Notes under the pieces: model-generated
Seen by the model: only the letters and a program-made list of their open reading frames with translations
Told to the model about the DNA's origin: nothing
Database searches by the model: none
Position numbers and translations under genes: made by a program
NCBI RefSeq assembly: GCF_024494465.1
Contig: NZ_JAETXM010000001.1
Coordinates: 806,001-870,000 of the forward strand
DNA: 64,000 bases
Direction of reading: 5' to 3'
Source: Bacillus sp. V3B
Lineage (GTDB): Bacteria > Bacillota > Bacilli > Bacillales > Cytobacillaceae
Shown here: positions 47,350 to 55,929 of the stretch, in pieces
Layout: the number at the start of each line of letters is the position of its first letter
Position numbering within the stretch: the first letter of the stretch is position 1

Positions 47350-48074
47350 TCAATGATAGATAGCCGGTATGTTTTTATGCTTTTGATTTTTTAACGAGAT
47401 ATGTAAATTTGTTTTTGGATTAATAGAAGCAAAGAAAATCTCATCCATCTTAGCTATTCCTAGAGTGGTTAACTGTTGTTTCAGCCATTCTTCGTTAAGA
47501 TGCAAGTCATACAGAATTTCTGGATAAAGCTTTCCATCTATGATGAGAGTATAGGCAAAATCCGCATGCTTTTTTATAATATTTAAGTCTTCAACTGTTA
47601 CAGATGATTTATGGGCTTTTTTAAAACAGTTAAATTGCCGTTTGCCTCTATAATCCCTAGCTTTACGTCACTAATATCGAATACGTCTTTTTCTCTTAAC
47701 ATTAAAAGAATATTGTCGATAGAATATTGGATTTTTTTGAGATTTTCTACGATGAATAATCCGTCATTAATCACCGCGACTGGATTAAAGGTAATGAGCC
47801 TACCCAATTTTCTTTTCTTCATTTTCCAATAAGCAACTAATTTTTGCAGGGGCCCAATTAAGATGATGGCAACTGCCGTGTGAATGTGTCCAATGTCTGG
47901 ATCGGCAATGTCAGCTCCTACGACTGAACCAAGAGAAATCAAAATTAAAAAGTCAAAAATCGGAAGTTCTCCTATAGCACGTCTGCCCATAAAGATCGTG
48001 ACAAATAAGAGTAACGGAAGTATGGTCAAAATCCTACCTAATAATAAAGTCAGTAGGTCTTTTAATAAATCCAT
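47350..48074 (-). pseudogene. YetF-like DUF421 membrane protein with a frameshift
   Basis: The zero frame gives 158 residues: three N-terminal membrane helices (RILTILPLLLFVTIFMGRRA, ISLGSVVGADIADPDIGH) and half of the DUF421 domain (FNPVAVINDGLFIVENLKKI), then PINHL and a stop. The family's C-terminal half continues in the -1 frame (DLNIIKKHADFAYTLIIDGK, YPEILYDLHLNEEWLKQQLT) to 47350, for a total near 241 residues. The junction is A AAA AAG at 47617-47623. Either one base was lost or gained in this A tract, or -1 frameshifting joins the halves. Function in YetF proteins is poorly defined. Confidence 0.75.
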
Positions 48075-48334
48075 TCATGATTCCTCCTAAAATATAATTC
48101 GATCTAGACCGATTTTAAATAGTTTAGATTCCAACATTGTACAGAATGTATTTTTTTATCAAGGCTACCGTCATTAGGATATATCAAAAAAACTTTTATG
48201 TATGTAAGTGTTTGGTCAAAATGGGATACATAGTGTGAGGAGGTTGTTTGAAAATGTGATCAGCTACAAATGGGAATAGTTTTTAGCGAAATAAATCGAT
48301 AGTGTTGTTATAATATAAAAGCAATGTTGGTCGT

Positions 48335-48490
48335 ATGTTAATTAATAATAAGTCCAATAGATCAAGCGCTGAAAAATCTCCATCCTTATTAAAACACGCA
48401 CATAATCTAATGGGTGGGTATTCTTGGGGGAGAAAAACAGTTGAAAAAGCGAAACGTGAAAACAAGTCTGTTTTCGTAACGATTGGGTAG
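48335..48490 (+). pseudogene. Decayed 5' fragment of a YyaL-like gene (copy 1)
   Basis: From ATG 48335 the 51-codon frame reads NNKSNRSSAEKSPSLLKHAH and then VEKAKRENKSVFVTIG, a degenerate version of the N-terminus of YyaL-type thioredoxin-domain (DUF255) proteins; the usual [10 protein letters not shown] is mutated. It ends in TAG exactly where the active-site block would follow. The remaining 600 codons are absent. A second, better-preserved fragment lies at 55288. The rest of the 620-base gap holds nothing recognisable. Confidence 0.65.
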
Positions 48491-48698
48491 AGTTAACGTT
48501 GATTTAACAAAAACTGATTAATGTGAGTTAGGCTCAATTCCTTATAAATGACGTTTTTGCAATGGTTTAACATGAATGTTTAAAATCACATCTTTTCAAA
48601 TGATTCTTTTTTATAAAAGGTAGCTTTGAAATGAAAAGTAGTTTAGAAGAGTACGAGAAAGAGAATGGTAAATTCATAAAATAAAGGGTGTGATAGAG

Positions 48699-49766
48699 AT
48701 GTTTTTAGCTTGGAATGAAATAAAAAAGAATAAATTACGATTTACATTAATTACAGGTGTTTTAATGCTCATCTCCTATTTAGTTTTCTTTTTATCTGGC
48801 CTTGCAACTGGTCTGGCAGATTTGAACAGGGAATCAGTAGACAAATGGGATGCAACAGGTATTGTATTAACAGAGGAATCAGACAAAAGTTTACCTCAAT
48901 CATCGATGACCCTTGATGATGTGGACAGTATTGAAGCTACAGAAATTGCCCTAATTGGTCAAATAAATGCAATTGCCAGAAACGGTGAGAAAAAGACAAA
49001 TGTATCTATTTTTGGTATCAATAAAGATGAATTTATTATGCCTAATGTGATAGAAGGCAAAGCTTTTTCAAAAGAAAATGAAGTCATTGCAAGTGATACA
49101 TTAAAAGAGGATGGACTTAAATTAGGCGATGAACTAAATCTATCCTCCAGTGAAGAAAACCTTACGATTGTTGGATTTACAGATGAAGCACGATTTAATG
49201 CTGCACCTGTTCTCTATGGTGATTTGATTACACTAAATAAAATTAAATATGGAGAATCAAAAGAAATCAATAAAAATCAGATAAATGGGATTGTTTTCCG
49301 TGCAGATGATTTATCTGTAGTTACTCAAAATAATGAATTAGAAGTAATTGAAATCGAGAGCTTTATTGAGAAGTTACCTGGTTACACGGAACAAGAATTA
49401 ACGTTAAACTTTATGATTTATTTCTTATTTATCATATCAGCGGTAATTGTGGCCATTTTCTTGTACGTTTTAACTGTTCAAAAAATAAGTATGTTTGGTG
49501 TAATGAAGGCACAAGGAATTTCAAATGGCTATTTATCTCGGTCAACTATCGTACAAACATTTATTTTATCGGCAATGGGGGTAACTGTGGGGTTTTTATT
49601 AACTCTTATTTCCGGTTATTTTCTACCAAGCGCGGTTCCTGTATCCTTTGATATTGTAACGATGATGATATATGGAGTGATTCTGATTCTTGTAGCAGTA
49701 TTAGGAGCATTATTTTCCATATTAACAATTGTGAAAATCGATCCTTTAAAAGCGATTGGAGGCTAA
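48699..49766 (+). CDS. ABC transporter permease, HrtB/FtsX-like
   Basis: 355-residue permease: one N-terminal membrane helix (LITGVLMLISYLVFFLSGLA), a large extracytoplasmic domain, then three helices and the C-terminal DPLKAIGG motif. Length, topology and the stretch YVLTVQKISMFGVMKAQGIS most resemble the heme-exporter permease HrtB of Gram-positive bacteria. ATG 48699 follows AAAGGGTG. The cognate ATPase follows directly. No HssRS-type two-component system is adjacent, so heme specificity is an inference. Confidence 0.75.
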   Translation: MFLAWNEIKKNKLRFTLITGVLMLISYLVFFLSGLATGLADLNRESVDKWDATGIVLTEESDKSLPQSSMTLDDVDSIEATEIALIGQINAIARNGEKKTNVSIFGINKDEFIMPNVIEGKAFSKENEVIASDTLKEDGLKLGDELNLSSSEENLTIVGFTDEARFNAAPVLYGDLITLNKIKYGESKEINKNQINGIVFRADDLSVVTQNNELEVIEIESFIEKLPGYTEQELTLNFMIYFLFIISAVIVAIFLYVLTVQKISMFGVMKAQGISNGYLSRSTIVQTFILSAMGVTVGFLLTLISGYFLPSAVPVSFDIVTMMIYGVILILVAVLGALFSILTIVKIDPLKAIGG

Positions 49767-49770
49767 AAAA

Positions 49771-50472
49771 ATGACCATTTTAGAATTAGTTGGAGTGAAG
49801 AAGTTTTTTGGTGAAGGTAATAAAAGAGTAGACGCTCTTAAGGAAACCCATTTCTATGCTGACAAAGGAGAATTAATCGCTGTAATTGGTCCATCCGGTT
49901 CAGGAAAGAGTACCTTTCTAACGATTGCAGGAGGTTTACAAACTCCTTCCAGTGGGAATGTGATCATTAACAAACAAAATCTTTCGGTGTTAAATGAAAA
50001 AAAACGGTCAAAGATTCGCTTAAAAGAGATTGGATTTATTCTTCAGGCGTCTAATTTAGTCCCATTTCTAACTGTTGAGATGCAAATGAAACTTTTAGAT
50101 AAAGTAAAGAAAAGTAACATGACAAAAAATGAATTAGAGCACCTTTATAATGATTTGGGTATTGACGATCTCCGTCAAAAATATCCAGCTGATCTATCTG
50201 GTGGTGAACGTCAGCGGGTGGCTATAGCTAAAGCGTTGTATGGTAATCCATCGATTATTCTAGCCGATGAACCGACAGCCTCCTTGGACTCTGATCGTGC
50301 TTATGAAGTGATGGAGCTTTTAAAAAATGCAACAAAGAATCAAAATAAAACAACGATTGTTGTCACTCATGATATTCGGCTAATTGGTTATTGTGACAAA
50401 GTGTACAATATGACAGATGGTGTCCTTACGTTAGAAAAAGAGAAGCTCCCAACTGAAATGAATACGATGTAA
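49771..50472 (+). CDS. ABC transporter ATP-binding protein, HrtA/MacB-like
   Basis: 233-residue ATPase of the MacB/LolD class. Walker A GPSGSGKST, signature LSGGERQRVAIAKAL, Walker B IILADEPTASLDS and H-loop VVTHD are intact. ATG 49771 is chosen because GGAGG at the end of the permease gene is spaced for it, four bases after the permease stop. It forms an efflux pair with the upstream permease. Confidence 0.85.
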   Translation: MTILELVGVKKFFGEGNKRVDALKETHFYADKGELIAVIGPSGSGKSTFLTIAGGLQTPSSGNVIINKQNLSVLNEKKRSKIRLKEIGFILQASNLVPFLTVEMQMKLLDKVKKSNMTKNELEHLYNDLGIDDLRQKYPADLSGGERQRVAIAKALYGNPSIILADEPTASLDSDRAYEVMELLKNATKNQNKTTIVVTHDIRLIGYCDKVYNMTDGVLTLEKEKLPTEMNTM

Positions 50473-50550
50473 AGAGATATGTGAAAAAAAGGTGAGAATG
50501 TATTTATAGGATTAGGCGTATTGGAACTTATCCAATATCGAAGGTAGTAG

Positions 50551-50582
50551 AAAGGCGAGCATTTTGTGTGCTCGCCTTTTCT
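50551..50582 (+). terminator. Terminator after the ABC exporter operon
   Basis: Perfect 11-bp stem AAAGGCGAGCA / TGCTCGCCTTT with a T-rich tail. Confidence 0.9.
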
Positions 50583-50620
50583 TCCATTTATTTTGGTGAG
50601 GATTGTTGATGTGCGTCATA

Positions 50621-51043
50621 TTATAAAATAAGCTCTTGTGGCTGTTCACCGTGAATGTTTAAGATACGGACAGTTTCTGGTTGTATTTCAAGAAACACGT
50701 AGTTTGGATCTTCAGGGCCATTAAACCATTTATTAAATGATTCATCCCAGAATTGTTTTTTCAAAAGGTTTGAGTTATTAATGGTAGATGTTCCAGAAAT
50801 TTCAACATAGGCGTCGCTTTGTCCTTTTTCTTCATACCCTAACAATACAGAAACAGATGGATTTTTTTCTATTTCATCTGTTTTTTCAGTATCCATTTTT
50901 GTTGGTGTAAAGAGTGTTAAGTCCTCATGATAAAACGTCATATATCTTGAATGAGGCTTATTATTTTCAACTGATGAAAGGACACCAGTTCTATGATCGG
51001 AAATAATTTTAAGAACCTGTTTTCTTAAGTCTTGATCGCTCAT
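50621..51043 (-). CDS. General stress protein of the pyridoxamine-phosphate-oxidase-like fold (YdaG-like)
   Basis: 140-residue split-barrel flavin-binding-type protein, like B. subtilis YdaG (general stress protein 26). Typical blocks are TGVLSSVENNKPHSRYMTF, LTLFTPTKMDTEKTDEI, PSVSVLLGY and the C-terminal WFNGPEDPNYVFLEIQPE. The enzymatic activity is unknown. AAAGGAG precedes the ATG. I did not find a good sigma-B promoter upstream, so stress control is not supported here. Confidence 0.82.
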   Translation of the reverse strand: MSDQDLRKQVLKIISDHRTGVLSSVENNKPHSRYMTFYHEDLTLFTPTKMDTEKTDEIEKNPSVSVLLGYEEKGQSDAYVEISGTSTINNSNLLKKQFWDESFNKWFNGPEDPNYVFLEIQPETVRILNIHGEQPQELIL

Positions 51044-51222
51044 TGAGTATACTCCTTTTGAATTAGTTATGATTACCTTTCCTCATATTCTTAAAAATAA
51101 ACTATAAAAAATTACTAACTATGTACAATGGATAAACCGTACAATTAATAAATAATAACTAGATTAGATTAAGGAAAAGTTCGAATATTAAATAACTTGA
51201 AACGATCTAGAAATGGAGAATT

Positions 51223-52536
51223 TCAATCCTCATGCTTTTTATACTTTTTCTTCTTCAATTTTATTGATTGGAGTGTATCATTTTCAGTGATTGTAACCCA
51301 TTTACTCTTAGAAACAGCAATTTGTTGTGAAGTGTAGATACCCGTATATCCTGAGAATAGGTAACTAACAATACAAACAAGAAACAGATAAAGGCTAGCA
51401 TCTGATCCAAAAAGTTCAATTCCCATAATAAAACATGCAATAGGCGTATTTGTCGCTCCACAAAAAACACCGATAAATCCTAAAGCAGCTAAAAAAGGAA
51501 TTGAAACATGTAATAGTTCTCCTAAGGAACTTCCAAGTGTAGAACCTATCACAAATAAAGGTGTGACTTCTCCTCCTTGATAACCAGATCCGAGTGTAAG
51601 GGAAGTGAAAATTAATTTAGTAATAAAGGTAAGCGGAGAAACCTTACCTTCAAAGGCATCATCAATTAGTGGAATACCTAAGCCAAGGTATTTTCTTGAC
51701 TCGACAATATATACAAGTGCAATAATCATAAGTCCACCAACAAAACTTTTAATCATCGGATTAGGCATCCATTTAGAAAATTGTTTTTTTAGCAAGTGGG
51801 TTAATTCAGAAAACAATGTACTTGTTAAGCCGAATAGGATAGCTGCCAACAGAATTTTTATGAGAAGCATGAGTGATAGTACCGGAATCGAACCAATCTC
51901 ATAATGATGATGATGTATCCCCCATGCAGTAGTCACAAAATCTCCGACAAATGCTGCAACAAAAGCAGGGAATATCGCTTCATGTCTAATTAGACCAAGA
52001 GCTAATACTTCTAAACCAAAGACGGTTCCTGCTAAGGGAGTTCCAAAAACAGATCCAAATCCGCTGCTAATTCCACAAATAATTATAATTTTTCTATCCA
52101 AAGGGTCTAATTTAAATAATTTACCTACAAGTTCAGAGAAAGCTCCTCCCATTTGAACCGCTGTCCCCTCTCTCCCTGCTGAACCACCAAATAAGTGTGT
52201 GACTATAGTACCGAACAAAACCAAAGGTGCCATGCGAAAAGGGATACTTTCCTTTGCTCCATGAGCCTGTTCGATCAATAAATTATTGCCCTTCGTTGAA
52301 TTGAGTCCGTATTTCCAATAAAGAAAACTAACAACCATTCCTCCTATTGGTAATAAGAACAAGAACCATTCATAGGTGTCTCTCGTTTGAGCTGCCCAGT
52401 CTAAACTGATCAGAAAAAATGCGGAGGCAGAACCTGCTAAAACGCCTACAATTCCAGCTATTACAGTCCATTTCATTACATACATCAATAATTGAATATG
52501 TAATAGTTTATTTATAGGGGTTTTAATTCTATTCAT
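51223..52536 (-). CDS. CLC-F fluoride/proton antiporter
   Basis: 437-residue CLC-family protein with about ten or more membrane helices. The family motifs are GGSAGREGTAVQMGG (residues 118-131) and, instead of GxFxP, GGEVTPLF at 321-328. The EVT triplet and GREGT are marks of the fluoride-exporting CLC-F clade rather than chloride CLCs. The fluoride riboswitch directly upstream makes this assignment strong. ATG 52536 follows AGAGGAAAGG. Exports F- to protect enolase and pyrophosphatase. Confidence 0.9.
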   Translation of the reverse strand: MNRIKTPINKLLHIQLLMYVMKWTVIAGIVGVLAGSASAFFLISLDWAAQTRDTYEWFLFLLPIGGMVVSFLYWKYGLNSTKGNNLLIEQAHGAKESIPFRMAPLVLFGTIVTHLFGGSAGREGTAVQMGGAFSELVGKLFKLDPLDRKIIIICGISSGFGSVFGTPLAGTVFGLEVLALGLIRHEAIFPAFVAAFVGDFVTTAWGIHHHHYEIGSIPVLSLMLLIKILLAAILFGLTSTLFSELTHLLKKQFSKWMPNPMIKSFVGGLMIIALVYIVESRKYLGLGIPLIDDAFEGKVSPLTFITKLIFTSLTLGSGYQGGEVTPLFVIGSTLGSSLGELLHVSIPFLAALGFIGVFCGATNTPIACFIMGIELFGSDASLYLFLVCIVSYLFSGYTGIYTSQQIAVSKSKWVTITENDTLQSIKLKKKKYKKHED

Positions 52537-52571
52537 ATATATATCCTTTCCTCTATATTCTTTGTCTCAAA

Positions 52572-52666
52572 TAAAAATAGACTCCCCCAGAATAGATCAT
52601 TTCAGATCAATAATGGAAGGAGTCATTAGCTCTGAAGCGGTTAATGGCGAACTCCATCGCCTATTA
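52572..52666 (-). promoter_or_regulatory. Fluoride (crcB-type) riboswitch with expression hairpin
   Basis: The reverse strand reads GGCGATGGAGTTCGCC, then ATTAACCGC, then GAGCTAATGACTCC, matching the fluoride aptamer (P1 with its GGCGATGG loop, pseudoknot CCGC segment, TGATGACTCC-like 3' side). The 3' GACTCC can instead pair with GGAGTC about 35 bases on, just before a T-rich tract, forming the likely terminator in the absence of fluoride. Confidence 0.92.
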
Positions 52667-52676
52667 GATTACATTA

Positions 52677-52705
52677 ATTCTAACAGAGGATATAAAGACT
52701 GCCAA
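52677..52705 (-). promoter_or_regulatory. Sigma-A promoter of the fluoride antiporter
   Basis: Reverse-strand TTGGCA, 17-base spacer, TAGAAT, placing the start about five bases before the riboswitch. Confidence 0.75.
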
Positions 52706-52868
52706 TTATTTTTTCTAACCTTGTTAACTGTATGAGTCTTATCGTGAATGATATGGCTGATAAGTAGTTTTTTGATTGGATGATTCTTCATTTGTTTTAG
52801 CACATCGACAACTTGGTCTTTTCTTTGTATAATTTGAAGATATATATTAACCGTGTCCAAAGATAGAG

Positions 52869-52898
52869 TTGAATAAGAAGTCAAAAATATCATATAGT
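52869..52898 (+). promoter_or_regulatory. Likely sigma-A promoter of the hprK paralogue
   Basis: TTGAAT, 18-base spacer, TATAGT, 23 bases before the ATG and just upstream of the AGGGAGC ribosome site. Confidence 0.55.
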
Positions 52899-52921
52899 AA
52901 AGGAAAAGATAGGGAGCTCAT

Positions 52922-53830
52922 ATGAATACGATAACGATACGACAATTAGCTGATAAATTAAAATTAGAAATTCTAGCTGGTGAACAAGGGCTTGATCGCG
53001 TCATTGACAATGAAGATATTCATCGACCAGGATTAGAATTGACAGGATATTTTAAATTTTTTCCGAACGAAAGAATACAATTGTTAGGGAGACAAGAAAT
53101 TACATATTTGCATTCATTAACAAAAGAAGAACGTGATGAAAGAATCGGAAATGTTATTAAAAAACATCCACCTTGTATGATCATTACGCAAAATCAAGAA
53201 GGTCTTTCTTATTTGATTAAGCACTGCAATGAAGAAAAGGTAACGCTTCTTCGAGCAAAAGAAAAGACGACAAGAGTCATAAGCACATTAAATAATTATT
53301 TAGAAAAAGAATTTGCAAAAAGTATTGGGATTCATGCGGTGTGTATGAATGTTTTTGGAGTAGGATTATTAATTAGAGGAGATAGTGGTATTGGAAAAAG
53401 TGAATCAGCTCTATCTTTAATTGAAAAAGGACATCGTCTTATTTCGGACGATTTAGTCATTCTCAAAAGAATTGATCCCGAAACTTTAATTGGAACACAT
53501 AATCAAACGAACCGTGATTTTTTATCCTTACGAGGAATTGGGATGATTAATGTACCGAGACTTTATGGTTCAGGTGCCTTTCAAGATGAAACGTTGATTA
53601 ATTTAGATATTGTATTATCCGCTTGGGATGAGAAAAAATATTATGATGGAATTGAACACACAAATGAAATCGTTGAATATTTGGATGTAGTGGTTCCCAA
53701 CATTGAAATTCCGATTCGTCCCGGAAGAGACATTGCGGCTCTAATTGAAGTAGCAGCTAAAAACTGGCGCCTTGAACAACAAGGTTATACAGCGATTAAC
53801 GAATTTCAAGAACGCATTCAAAATCTATAA
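52922..53830 (+). CDS. hprK: HPr kinase/phosphorylase (probable paralogue)
   Basis: Bifunctional Ser46 kinase/phosphorylase of HPr and Crh, the trigger of CcpA catabolite control. Landmarks are the His in IHAVCMNVFG, Walker A GDSGIGKSE (153-161), DFLSLRGIGMINVPRLYG, and the C-terminal signature IPIRPGRDIAALIEVAAKN. 302 residues. It stands alone, not with lgt as in the usual hprK-lgt operon, and its N-terminal half is rather divergent, so it may be a second copy. AGGGAGC lies before the ATG. Confidence 0.85.
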   Translation: MNTITIRQLADKLKLEILAGEQGLDRVIDNEDIHRPGLELTGYFKFFPNERIQLLGRQEITYLHSLTKEERDERIGNVIKKHPPCMIITQNQEGLSYLIKHCNEEKVTLLRAKEKTTRVISTLNNYLEKEFAKSIGIHAVCMNVFGVGLLIRGDSGIGKSESALSLIEKGHRLISDDLVILKRIDPETLIGTHNQTNRDFLSLRGIGMINVPRLYGSGAFQDETLINLDIVLSAWDEKKYYDGIEHTNEIVEYLDVVVPNIEIPIRPGRDIAALIEVAAKNWRLEQQGYTAINEFQERIQNL

Positions 53831-53980
53831 TAGATGCATTTTTTCGCTTTTAATAAAAATGCACATGGCAAGTCACAAAAAACATTTTTCTCTTATACGG
53901 ATAGACATCGATGTGATCTTCCATTTCTTTAGATACTACTGCGGAAGAAATGGTAAAACTGATATTAGTGAATGAAAAGC

Positions 53981-54018
53981 AAGAATCCTTATGTTTGTAA
54001 AAGGATTCTCTTTTTTTA
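53981..54018 (+). terminator. Terminator downstream of hprK
   Basis: Stem AGAATCCTT / AAGGATTCT with a 10-base loop and T7, 150 bases after the stop. The remaining sequence to 54276 holds no gene I can support. Confidence 0.85.
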
Positions 54019-54276
54019 ATCTGAACACAGTTTTAATTTGCTTCCTGAAAGAAATGATAGAAAAGATAGGGGTTCTATTTGTTAGTGTTTTTTGTTGTTT
54101 AGGTAAGAAAAAATAAATCAAAGGGCAAACCTTTAAAGTAGCAACCACTGCTAAAAAACTTAAAAAAAATCTAGTAGGCTCCACTATAAAGAGATATGAC
54201 TCATTTATACTAATTTTATACCCCGACACCTAATATTTAACACTTCTGTGCTATGATGCTAGAAGGAGGGAGAATA

Positions 54277-55122
54277 ATGATATATATAGGTGTAACAGGG
54301 TGGGGGGATCATGATTCCCTATATTCTGCTCAAATTAAATCAAAAAATAAATTATCCGAATATAGCAGTCATTTTCTAGTTGTAGAAGTAGATGCATCCT
54401 TTTATGCGGTACAGCCTATCCGTAATGCCTCAAAATGGGTAAAGGAAACTCCAGAGGGTTTTCGTTTTGTTGTTAAGGCTTATCAAGGAATGACAGGGCA
54501 TCAGCGAGGTGATAGTCCTTTTAAAACAAGAACAGAGATGTTTCAAGCGTTTAAGGATTCCGTGAAACCTTATCAGGATGCTCGTAAGTTAGCCTTGGTT
54601 CTATTTCAATTTCCACCATGGTTTGAATGTAGGAAAGAGAATGTGGCTTATTTAAGATACTGTAAGAAAATGATGGGGGATATCCCGGTTGCACTTGAAT
54701 TTAGAAATCAATCTTGGTTTAGCAACCGGTATCGTACAAGTACATTATCTTTTATGAAACAGGAAGGCTGGATTCACTCCATTGCTGATGAGCCTCAAGC
54801 AGGATCTGGATCTATTCCTATTGTGCCTGTAGCGACGGATTCAAATATGACATTAGTTCGTATGCATGGCAGAAATTTGCATGGGTGGAATAAATCAAAT
54901 AGTGCCAACTGGCGCGAAGTTCGCTATTTATATAAATACAATAAGGAAGAGCTTTTGGAATGGAAAAAGAGAATTAAGAAACTGTCAAAGGATACAAAAG
55001 ATATGATCATTTTATTTAACAATAATTCCGGTGGAGATGCAGCGGGGAATGCAAAAGAATTTCAAGAAATGCTAGGGATCGAATATGAAGGACTTGCTCC
55101 AAAGCAACTAGGTTTATTTTAA
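54277..55122 (+). CDS. yunF: DUF72 family protein YunF
   Basis: 281-residue TIM-barrel-like DUF72 protein of unknown activity. Family motifs are MIYIGVTGWGDHDSLY, VVEVDASFYAVQ, FRFVVKAYQGMTGH, VALEFRNQSWF, LVRMHGRN, and ILFNNNSGGDAAGNA. ATG 54277 is chosen because GGAGGG lies 7-12 bases upstream. Monocistronic. Confidence 0.88.
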   Translation: MIYIGVTGWGDHDSLYSAQIKSKNKLSEYSSHFLVVEVDASFYAVQPIRNASKWVKETPEGFRFVVKAYQGMTGHQRGDSPFKTRTEMFQAFKDSVKPYQDARKLALVLFQFPPWFECRKENVAYLRYCKKMMGDIPVALEFRNQSWFSNRYRTSTLSFMKQEGWIHSIADEPQAGSGSIPIVPVATDSNMTLVRMHGRNLHGWNKSNSANWREVRYLYKYNKEELLEWKKRIKKLSKDTKDMIILFNNNSGGDAAGNAKEFQEMLGIEYEGLAPKQLGLF

Positions 55123-55198
55123 GTAGATAAATCTTATTTGAATTTGCTTCCACTTCTTTAGGTTAGGAAAATATTTTGGGTATAACTATATTCAAGTT

Positions 55199-55230
55199 TA
55201 GACACTAATACATGTTTAGTGTCTTTTTGA
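55199..55230 (+). terminator. Terminator after yunF
   Basis: Stem AGACACTA / TAGTGTCT followed by T5, closely similar to the stray terminator at 42728. Confidence 0.85.
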
Positions 55231-55287
55231 TTTTTAGGGTAACATTAATAATAAAATTAAAATTTTATCATAAAAGAAGATGGTCAA

Positions 55288-55470
55288 ATGCCAACTAACA
55301 ATAAACCCAATGGGTTAATCGCTGAAAAATCTCCGTACTTACTTCAACACGCACATAACCCAGTTGATTGGTATCCATGGGGGTCTGAAGCATTCGAAAA
55401 AGCATATGAAATCATAGATGATCTAACTCAATACATTATTGAGAAACTACATCACTTTCGGGTTAAATGA
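55288..55470 (+). pseudogene. yyaL: Truncated 5' fragment of a YyaL-like gene (copy 2)
   Basis: The first 39 residues match the start of YyaL-type thioredoxin-domain proteins well ([36 protein letters not shown]). Then the sequence switches to unrelated residues ([20 protein letters not shown]) and stops. The switch point is where the KRENKP block should follow. Directly downstream lies a group II intron 3' end, so an intron-linked deletion may have removed the rest. Confidence 0.75.
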
Positions 55471-55479
55471 ATAATCAGA

Positions 55480-55600
55480 TTTTTCTGATTAATAAATTGT
55501 AATTAGAAGTAAAAGCCATATGAAAGGAAATCTCACGTACGGTTTGATAAGGAGGAACTGAAAGTAAAAGAGATAGAAGAAACTATCCTTGTGAAATCAG
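55480..55600 (+). mobile_element. 3' end of a group II intron (domains V and VI remnant)
   Basis: Bases 55513-55545 have the form of domain V: AAGCC, a GAAA tetraloop region (AAAGGAAATCTC) and CACGTACGGTTT, about 33 bases, which folds into the expected two-helix hairpin with one mismatch. A possible domain VI follows (AAGGAGGAACTG to ACTATCCTT). No intron-encoded reverse transcriptase and no GTGYG-type 5' end are present, so it is a dead fragment. Confidence 0.6.
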
Positions 55601-55629
55601 TTTCTTACTTTACCATTTTTATGTTCTAG

Positions 55630-55815
55630 TTATTGTTTTTTTTGGATATAGATAAGGTAATAATCCTTTATAGACGGATTATTTTCAAAAAAATCAAGAA
55701 GCTTTAATATACAAATTGAAGTCTCTTTCCTAATATAGCGCTCTAGCTTTTCAACTTCTTCCTATATATTCTTATCTTGTACCCCGATCAGTCTTCCATA
55801 CTTGGTGTGGGCAAT
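55630..55815 (-). pseudogene. Unidentified C-terminal coding remnant with an internal stop
   Basis: A 61-codon reverse-strand frame interrupted by one TAG: AHTKYGRLIGVQDKNI, stop, EEVEKLERYIRKETSICILK, LLDFFENNPSIKDYYLIYIQ, KKQ. It is strongly protein-like and helical but lacks a start. Family not recognised. Confidence 0.4.
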
Positions 55816-55929
55816 TTATGTCTGCCTTTCATCCCAAAAGTTTAAAAATACATCCTGTATTATAAAACAAAATCTCCATAAGGTTGAAATGTGGGCAAAT
55901 TATTTATTGCAAAAGAAAAATCTTTTTCA

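Noticed and set aside
53936-54229. 97-codon reverse-strand frame between hprK and yunF
   Set aside because: It runs through the hprK terminator, has no ribosome site and its composition (low-complexity, terminator-derived runs) is not protein-like.
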